A DNA stretch of 64,000 nucleotides from Heloderma charlesbogerti (Eukaryota; Chordata; Lepidosauria; Squamata; Helodermatidae). Shown here in pieces: positions 57,931 to 64,000 of this stretch; the stretch's first letter is position 1, and every line of letters begins with the position of its first letter. The stretch is from contig JANEZZ010002661.1 of the NCBI GenBank assembly GCA_026122225.1, positions 558,001 to 622,000 of the forward strand, read 5' to 3'. The notes beneath the pieces were generated by a model. That model made no database searches, was not told the DNA's origin, and saw nothing but the letters and a program-made list of their open reading frames with translations. The translations under genes were made by a program, and so were the position numbers.

Positions 57931-60040
57931 ATTGCTCTTTCCTACATCTGCTGACTATTTGTTCTTATTAGCCACGCTCTCCAAACTGTCCACTTTGCCT
58001 ATCTTCTATCCTTATGTCACAGCTCTTGCCAGACCAGAGACAGAAGGAAGATGGCAAAGAGTCTCTCTCATAGGGAAGGAACCAGTAGGGGCCCCTTTTC
58101 TCATTGGGAGCATGCCCGTCCTGGAAACTTTGATAAGGGTCATGGAGTACCATGTAACCCACTCTATTATTGTTAAGAGGCATCCTTGGTGATCTGGCTA
58201 GTTTCCACCAATGCCTACAGCCTGTGTGCAGGCTCAGGCTGAATCCCTGATTGGCATCCATCCCTTAGGTCCCAGGTACAATTCACATTCTAGGCTTAAG
58301 TCCCAACATGTTGCCTATCAGCACTTATTTGTATCCATCGTCTGACTGCATCATGTGATTGTTTTCTCAGAATAGTTTGGACTGTTGTCCAACTTACTAC
58401 AGTAACAGTTCCATCTTGCCTGGCTCTCTTTGTCTGACTTTCTCAGGATGTTATGCTTGATACTGCCATACACTTTTGCTCCAATTACACCAAACACACA
58501 ATCTGTAGTTCCAGTTTCTCCAGCATGCAAATACCCAAGTACTGGTCATGAAATCTGCCTCCATGCATTCACAAAGCACAGTGCCTCTCCCAGCCCCACA
58601 TAATTTACATTCCCCAAACAAGCCCAGTTGATAAAGCAGCGTTATGCATATTTTAAATCAGTATTTTAGGAGGCAAGTTTATTTCGCATTCCACTTATTC
58701 ACGCTGATCCTTTTCCGATGTTCCAGCTGCCAAACAACAGCAGTAAATTTGAATAGCCTTCCCCTACTGCTCTACCCTTTTGCTGGAAGTGCTGCAACTG
58801 AGAGGATTATTCATGTCAAAGCAAAACAAAGAAAAAACTGCTTTCAGTGCCTACAAATATTACTAATTAGTAGTCTGTGCAAAGGCGTGTTTGCAATACA
58901 GCTGTCTGTTCCCTCTTACACTTCCCACCTCAGTCTGTCTACTGCATATCCATGTTGTCTGGTATTATAAAGTGTGTGTGTGTGTGTGTGTATTTGGGTG
59001 GGGAAGACAGAACTGTTTGGTAGCAGCTGTTTTTCCAGTATTAGTAATAATATTGAGGGGGGGACTCTACTTCGTAAGGCAGGTTTGTAAAACCCTTTCA
59101 CTCTAGAGCTGTAGTCTTTATTTTTTTCCAGACTATGACCCAGGGCCAGTGTCAAGGGTGGGCATGGTTCGGCACCTGCCAAGGGCCCACAATCCAGCAG
59201 GGGCCCACTAGCAAGAGCCCCCTGGAGATGTTCCTCTTCTTTGCCATTGCCACCTTCAGCTATTGGGTGGTATAGAAATGTAATAAACAAACAGACAGAG
59301 TAGATAGAATAGAATAAAACCCTGCCTCTCGCTCTGGCCCAGACGAGAGTGGTGCTGAAAAGGAGGAGCAGTAGATGCCATGGCCTCTGCCTGTCAAGCA
59401 GGCAACTGGTAGCAATGAAGAGAAAGAGGTTGAGGAGCAAATGCAGCTGGTGACGATGATGGTGAGAAGATAGACTCACTGAGGAAGGGGGTCTATTGAG
59501 TGTGTCTTGCCCAAGGACCCTAAGAAAACTGTAGCCAGCACTGCTAAGACTTACCTAAATCCAACCTGCAACATGGGCTCATTTTTCATTGTTTACTATA
59601 TATGAATGGGTATTTCTGCTTCTCTCTAATTTTCCACCCCTCCCTACAACTTTCTCCATGGGAGTGTTTCCACACTATCAGCTTCACTTTGTTTGCCATG
59701 TTTCCCCATTCGCATTTTCTTCTGTTCCTGTTTACACAGCCCTTAAAGACCTGGCTTATCATCACTGTAGCCTGGGGCTCTGTGCTGTTTCCATTGAGCT
59801 CTAATGGAATAATTTTCTTGATGGCTGGGTGGAGTCTGAGTGGAGTCTGGGTCGGGTCTGATTATCTCATCAGTGTTCCCACCTCCTCTGCCATGTTTCC
59901 AGGCCAACGGAAGGAGAAGCTAATGGAGGAGTACCGGATTTTTAAAAAGGAATTAGCTTTGCTGTGAAGAGAGGCTTCCCCCCTCTCTTCCCCCCGTTTC
60001 TCCTTTCCCCTGAAAGTCCAGATACACCTGCATTTCACGG
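57931..60040. other. Mostly unique sequence, no gene recognised
   Basis: A (GT)n run lies at 58972-58992. A short LINE-tail relic 'gctattgggtggtatagaaatgtaataaacaaac' lies at 59254-59290. A 187-codon minus-strand frame at 58916-59479 has no recognisable domain. Confidence 0.45.
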
Positions 60041-60924
60041 CCAAGCCTCATTGAGCACCATGGGAGTTACTTCCGAGTAGGTACTCATATGCTTGTGCTG
60101 GGAAAGTGGGGGAGAACACAAAGAGGGAAACCAGCCCCCATTTTAACCCAGAGGACCTAACTGACCACAATGGGAGTTACTTCTGATGAGACAGTAATGG
60201 GTTTGCTGGGGGAAAGAAAGCGGTAAACACAAAGACAGAAACCAGCCCACATTGTAACCCACAGGATATCTATTAGGAAGCTGTCTTCCTAAGGCAATTA
60301 TTCAGAGCCTCAAGATCCCACTTGATCACTTAAGCGCAATTAAGGAATTGGGCTTAAAGGTGTGCCATCTCAATTTAGGGGGAATTGCTGTAAATTCTGA
60401 TGTGGGCATTCAAAGGCATGCCTCATTCAGCACAATGGGAGTTACTTCTGAGGAGACACTAATGGGTTTGTTGTGGGAAAGAGAGTAGTAAACACAAAGA
60501 TGTTACATCCCCCATTGTAACCTGCAGGATCTCTATAAGGAAGCTGTCAAGTACTTTTTTCCTAAGGCAATTCATTGGAGCCTCATAATCCCACTTGGTC
60601 ACTTAATCACACTTAAGGAAATGGGCTTTAACATGTGCCATTTCAATTGAGGGGGAATCTCTGTAAGTTCTGATGTGGGCATTCAAAGGCAAGCCTCATT
60701 GACCGCAATGGGAGTTACTTCTGAGGAGACACTAATGGGTTTGTTGTGGGAAGGGAGCAGTAAACTCAAAGACAGAAACCATCCCCCATTGTAACCTGCA
60801 GGATCTCTGTACGGAAGCTGTGAGTTTTGTCCTAAGGCAATGGACTGGAGCCTTGACATCGCGCTTAATTGCATTTGAGGAATTGGGCTTCGATATGTGC
60901 CGTGTCAACTGAGGGGCCTCTCTG

Positions 60925-61647
60925 TAGGGATGTCAGAGAATTCCGCCACGAATCTCGGGGAGGCCAAATGTCTGCCCCCCCCCCGGATGGGACTTACCTT
61001 GGGCGGATCTTCCTGGCGGTGGCGGTGGCTCTGGCGGCGGTTCGGCGGCAGTTCGGCAGCGGCGGCTGCGGCGGCCGGTCTTCCGACCGGCTGCCACCTC
61101 TGGCATTTCCAGTTAAAAAAAAAAACAGAACGTGATAGGCTACGTAAAGATTTACATAGCCTATCACAGCTAGATTTTTAAAAAACACCGTGATAGGCTA
61201 CGTAAATGTTTACGTAGCCTATCATGGCTGATTTAAAAGAAAAAAAAACACGCGCGTACGCAAATGGCGGTGCCCAGGGTGCCGCCATTTGCGTTCCTTA
61301 TTTTGGCACGTCTTAGTCTACGTAAACATTTACGTAGACTAAGGCGGCGAAAGTAAGGGGAACACAAATAGCGTAGACGCCATTTGCATACGCGCGTGTT
61401 TTTTTTTCTTTTAAATCAGCCGTGATAGGCTACGTAAACATTTACGTAGCCTATCACGGCTGACTGCAGGGACGCAAACGGTGGCGGCTACGGCCGCCAC
61501 CATTTGCAGAGCCAGCCAGCCAGGATTTGGGGGGGAAGGATGGAGCGCCTCCCCCCCCAGCCAGAATTTCGGGGGGAGGGACAGAGCGCCTCCCCCCCAC
61601 CACAAATGTCACCCTTCGAAAAGGTAAGTGACTTTTGTACATCCCTA
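60925..61647 (+). mobile_element. MP-hAT copy 10 (723 bp, TSD CYTCTCTG)
   Basis: The flanks are CCTCTCTG (60917-60924) and CTTCTCTG (61648-61655), 7 of 8 identical. The left end is 'type 2' (TAGGGATGTCAGAGAATTCC) and the right end 'type 1' (TTTGTACATCCCTA). It contains the clearest unit hairpin, 61419-61460, with two perfect 20-bp arms (GCCGTGATAGGCTACGTAAA and complement) and a 2-base spacer. A TTAGTCTACGTAAAC hairpin lies near 61312-61343. Outward GGTAAGT motifs are at 60992-60998 (complement) and 61623-61629. It is inserted in the last unit of the tandem array. Confidence 0.92.
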
Positions 61648-61662
61648 CTTCTCTGTTATTTC

Positions 61663-62241
61663 TAGGGATGTTAGAGAATTCTGCCACGGATCCCAGGGGG
61701 GCCGAATTCCAGTGAATTTGGCCCCCTGGAATCCATGGCAGAACAGAGCCCCTCGCTCCACCACCCCGCGAAAACCCCGCAAAACGGAGCCTACCTGGCT
61801 ACGGCTATGGCTTTGGCGGCGGCTCCGGCTGCTGCCGGGCTGCTGCAGCTGCAAATGGCGGCCGTCATAGCAGCTGCCATTTGCGTCCCTACACCAGCCC
61901 GTGATAGGCTACGTATATACATATACGTAGCCTATATACGTATACGTATATACGTACACCATTTGCGTCCCTGCTTTAGCCGTGATAGGCTACGTAAATA
62001 TTTACATAGCCTATCATGGGCTTGTGTAGGGACGCAAATGGCAGCAGCTGGAAGCCTCGCTGTGGGTTGGCCCGGCCGGCAGCTCCACGGCCTGGCTGCG
62101 GAGCAGAGCCGGCCAGGCAAGATTCCAGGGGGGAGGAACGGATCGCCTCCTCTGTCGAGGATTCCGGGAGGAGGAGTGGATCGCCTCTCCCCACCTGCAG
62201 AACCCGGAGGAGCCAGGTAAGTGGGGTTTCGTACACCCCTA
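61663..62241 (+). mobile_element. MP-hAT copy 11 (579 bp, TSD GTTATTTC)
   Basis: The perfect duplication GTTATTTC is at 61655-61662 and 62242-62249. The left end is 'type 2' (TAGGGATGTTAGAGAATTCT) and the right end 'type 1' (TTTCGTACACCCCTA). One hairpin has expanded into an unusual ATACGTATA-rich block, 61900-61955. An ordinary TGATAGGCTACGTAAATATT hairpin follows near 61980-62018. Splice-donor-like motifs read CCTACC on the left and GGTAAG on the right. It starts only 15 bp after copy 10 ends. Confidence 0.92.
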
Positions 62242-62709
62242 GTTATTTCTGTGGTCATTGAGAGGGCAAGCCTCATTCAGCACAATGGGAGAAAACATCC
62301 CTTTGTTCATGGGCTGTGTGTTCTGATGCTTATTTTCAATGATGTTTTAAAAGTTGGTCCTCAGCATCCTGCTCCAAAATAGTGATGAAACTTCCAGTTT
62401 CCCAGGGAGGGAAAGGGTTGGGTCACTGAGGTCAGAGAGACACACCCACAAAGGCCGAGCTATATGCCCCATGGGCAGGACTACCGAACCCAGTGCAGTT
62501 ATGGAAACAGGTCAGTAATGGAGCCGAATTAAGCTGGAAAAGTCAGACCATAAGCAGTCTCAGAAGAAGTGTTTTTTCTGCGTTAAAATGCAGGGCTGGT
62601 GCTGAATGGCCATGAGACCTCACCGCACAGCCAGGTTGGAGTAAATCGCAGGTGGAAACACAGCCCGTGTCCCCCATTTTCCTGCTTTCCCTCTTGTTCC
62701 CCTTTTCTT

Positions 62710-62742
62710 AAAACACACACACACACACACATACACACACAA
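62710..62742. repeat. (CA)n microsatellite
   Basis: About fifteen CA units with one TA interruption. Confidence 0.9.
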
Positions 62743-63074
62743 TATTATTAAAATGATAAAAGAAAATGATGCATGTTCCCTTAGTATAGCCCAGCTTAGT
62801 ATGGCCCAGCTTAGGCTGGCCCATGACCAATTTTGGATCCCAACCCACCAGTTGAGTACCACTTCACTGGTATTAATAGTCAATTTGTATTAAGTAGGAC
62901 ATCAGGGATGCAAAGTTACAGGCTAGATGGGAGACCGTTTCACACATGATTTATGGTAAGGAGACCTACTTTCTAAGGGTGGGAAGCAGTAAAAACCCTT
63001 GTTTTTTCGGACTGCTTTTACCTAAGGCACCTGTCCCTATTTTTACTCTGCCTACTGTTTACTTTTGTTGTTGA

Positions 63075-63178
63075 TGACTGATTTCTGTTGGCCTTTTTTA
63101 AAGTGTTGCAAGCACCGCCTGAGCACTACAAAGGCTGTGGAAGAGTGGGAGATAAATATTTTTAATAAAATAAATATT
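63075..63178 (+). repeat. LINE/SINE 3' tail relic
   Basis: The segment 'ctgagcactacaaaggctgtggaagagtgggagataaatattttt' with a closing 'aataaaataaat' resembles a retrotransposon 3' tail. No coding part remains. Confidence 0.45.
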
Positions 63179-63675
63179 AGCAGTTGCAAACCAAGACCAC
63201 CACCACAAAACAAATAACTGCAGCTATGTTTTGTGTTTGTTAGCTTTTATATAGGACTCGGGAGGTATTTTAAAGGCACTGGATACATTCAGACCCCATG
63301 GGGAAGAACCCAGAAGAACCTTGGCCTTGGGTGCTCCCTCCCTCTTCCCCTTGTGCTCGACAAGATGGTTTGTAATCACAGTTTATAGGCAAACACAAAT
63401 GATCGTTTGCCTGTTTGGATAAAATGGCAAATGGTTTTCACAAACCAGGATCAGAAGTTATAAATCACCACACATAAGGAGAAGAGGGAGATCATGAGCC
63501 CAAGGTTTGCTCTTCTGTTGCAGAGGTGGTGAACATTTTTTGGCTCAGAGGCTGGATTCCAATATGGGGAGGGTCTCAGGAGCCATGTTCTAGCAGTGTC
63601 CAGGGCTAAGGGGGCAGGGCCAAGGACAGTGGGTGGGGCCAGATGTAATTTGTAGCGATTTGGACATTTTCCCAG

Positions 63676-63892
63676 CCACAGCTCAATTCTACGCATTTCC
63701 ACTCAGGAATAAGCCCCAGTGTAACAGCTTTCAGCCATGCAGGCTGCAACTCCATTCTACAACTAACTAAGAAGCCTGCCCCAGTGCAACAGCTTGCAGG
63801 CATGCAAACCATAGCCCAACTCCATACATGTCTACTGAGGGGTAGGCCCTAGTACATAAGCTTTCAGGCATGCAAAAGACAGCTCAATTCTA
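63676..63892. repeat. ~68-bp imperfect tandem repeat, about three units
   Basis: The phrase '(a/c)agctcaattcta' with later 'taagccc(c/t)agt..aacagctttcag.catgca' recurs near 63680, 63748, 63816 and 63880. Spacing is about 63-70 bases. It is a minisatellite-like array. Confidence 0.65.
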
Positions 63893-64000
63893 AAATTTAA
63901 AGATATTTAATCTTTAAAAACCCAGCTTTTATAATATAAAGCCAAACTAGTACTTTATGCTGAAAGTTGCATGGATAACTTTTCTAACATTTTCATGGGG

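Larger units (their letters stand above)
60042..62295 (+). repeat. ~270-bp tandem array interrupted by two MP-hAT copies
   Basis: The unit contains 'gcctcattga(g/c)c(a/g)c(a/c)atgggagttac', 'gagacactaatgggtttg', 'cccccattgtaacctgcagg', 'ctaaggcaatt' and 'gtgccat.tcaatt.aggg'. The GGGAGTTAC landmark recurs at about 60062, 60172, 60437 and 60710. It appears once more, as GGGAG, at 62287 beyond the insertions. Spacings are 110 (a partial unit), 265 and 273. The final spacing is about 260 after subtracting both insertions and their duplications. It is a short satellite-like array. Confidence 0.8.

Noticed and set aside
58916..59479. A 187-codon minus-strand frame
   Set aside because: It includes the translated (GT)n run, has no domain, and reads through a LINE-tail relic.

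Overview
The window looks like non-coding DNA from a squamate reptile, probably a lizard. The basis is its repeat content: a Bov-B (RTE-clade) LINE copy, many decayed L2/CR1-group LINE copies with AAATAAAT-type tails, CR1-like tails ending in repeated TTCTTATG, a 5S-rRNA-derived SINE-like insert, and several families of short palindromic DNA transposons. I found no convincing host exon, tRNA gene or intact protein-coding gene. The open frames are either decayed retrotransposon reading frames or chance frames in GC-rich repeats. The region could be a large intron or an intergenic interval; the sequence does not decide which.

Layout. 1-6 kb: old hairpin MITEs and LINE tails. 6.0-7.2 kb: two copies of a GC-rich multi-palindrome transposon, called MP-hAT here. 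8.1-8.6 kb: solo LTR with 5-bp target duplication. 10.5-10.9 kb: Harbinger-type MITE. 11.5-18.5 kb: one antisense L2-type LINE broken by four nested insertions (three MP-hAT copies and a ~1.5-kb TIR element that itself carries a fourth MP-hAT and a 5S-derived insert). 18.7-19.05 kb: element with a perfect 22-bp TIR. 21.5-23.5 kb: ~148-bp tandem repeat, a second solo LTR and hairpin MITEs. 25.1-28.4 kb: sense L2 copy split by an MP-hAT. 32.5-33.3 and 35.3-36.5 kb: L2 fragments and MITEs. 39-40 kb: CR1-type tails. 41.7-42.5 kb: MP-hAT. 44.3-45.7 kb: second copy of the ~1.4-kb TIR element. 46.7-47.2 kb: probable LTR. 51.2-54.05 kb: decayed Bov-B split by an MP-hAT. 57.2-57.9 kb: Harbinger MITE interrupted by a third solo LTR. 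60.0-62.3 kb: ~270-bp tandem array with two MP-hAT insertions 15 bp apart. 63.7-63.9 kb: ~68-bp tandem repeat.

The main result is the MP-hAT family: eleven copies, about 8 kb or 12% of the window. They have TAGGGATG-type termini and 8-bp target duplications visible in ten copies. The interior is built from palindromes within palindromes, with repeated 42-bp hairpins whose arm is GCCGTGATAGGCTACGTAAA. Both ends carry outward-facing GGTAAG(T)-like motifs that match the vertebrate 5' splice-site consensus. No transposase is present, so the copies here are non-autonomous. The nesting gives relative ages: L2 before the ~1.4-kb TIR element before MP-hAT, and Bov-B before MP-hAT.
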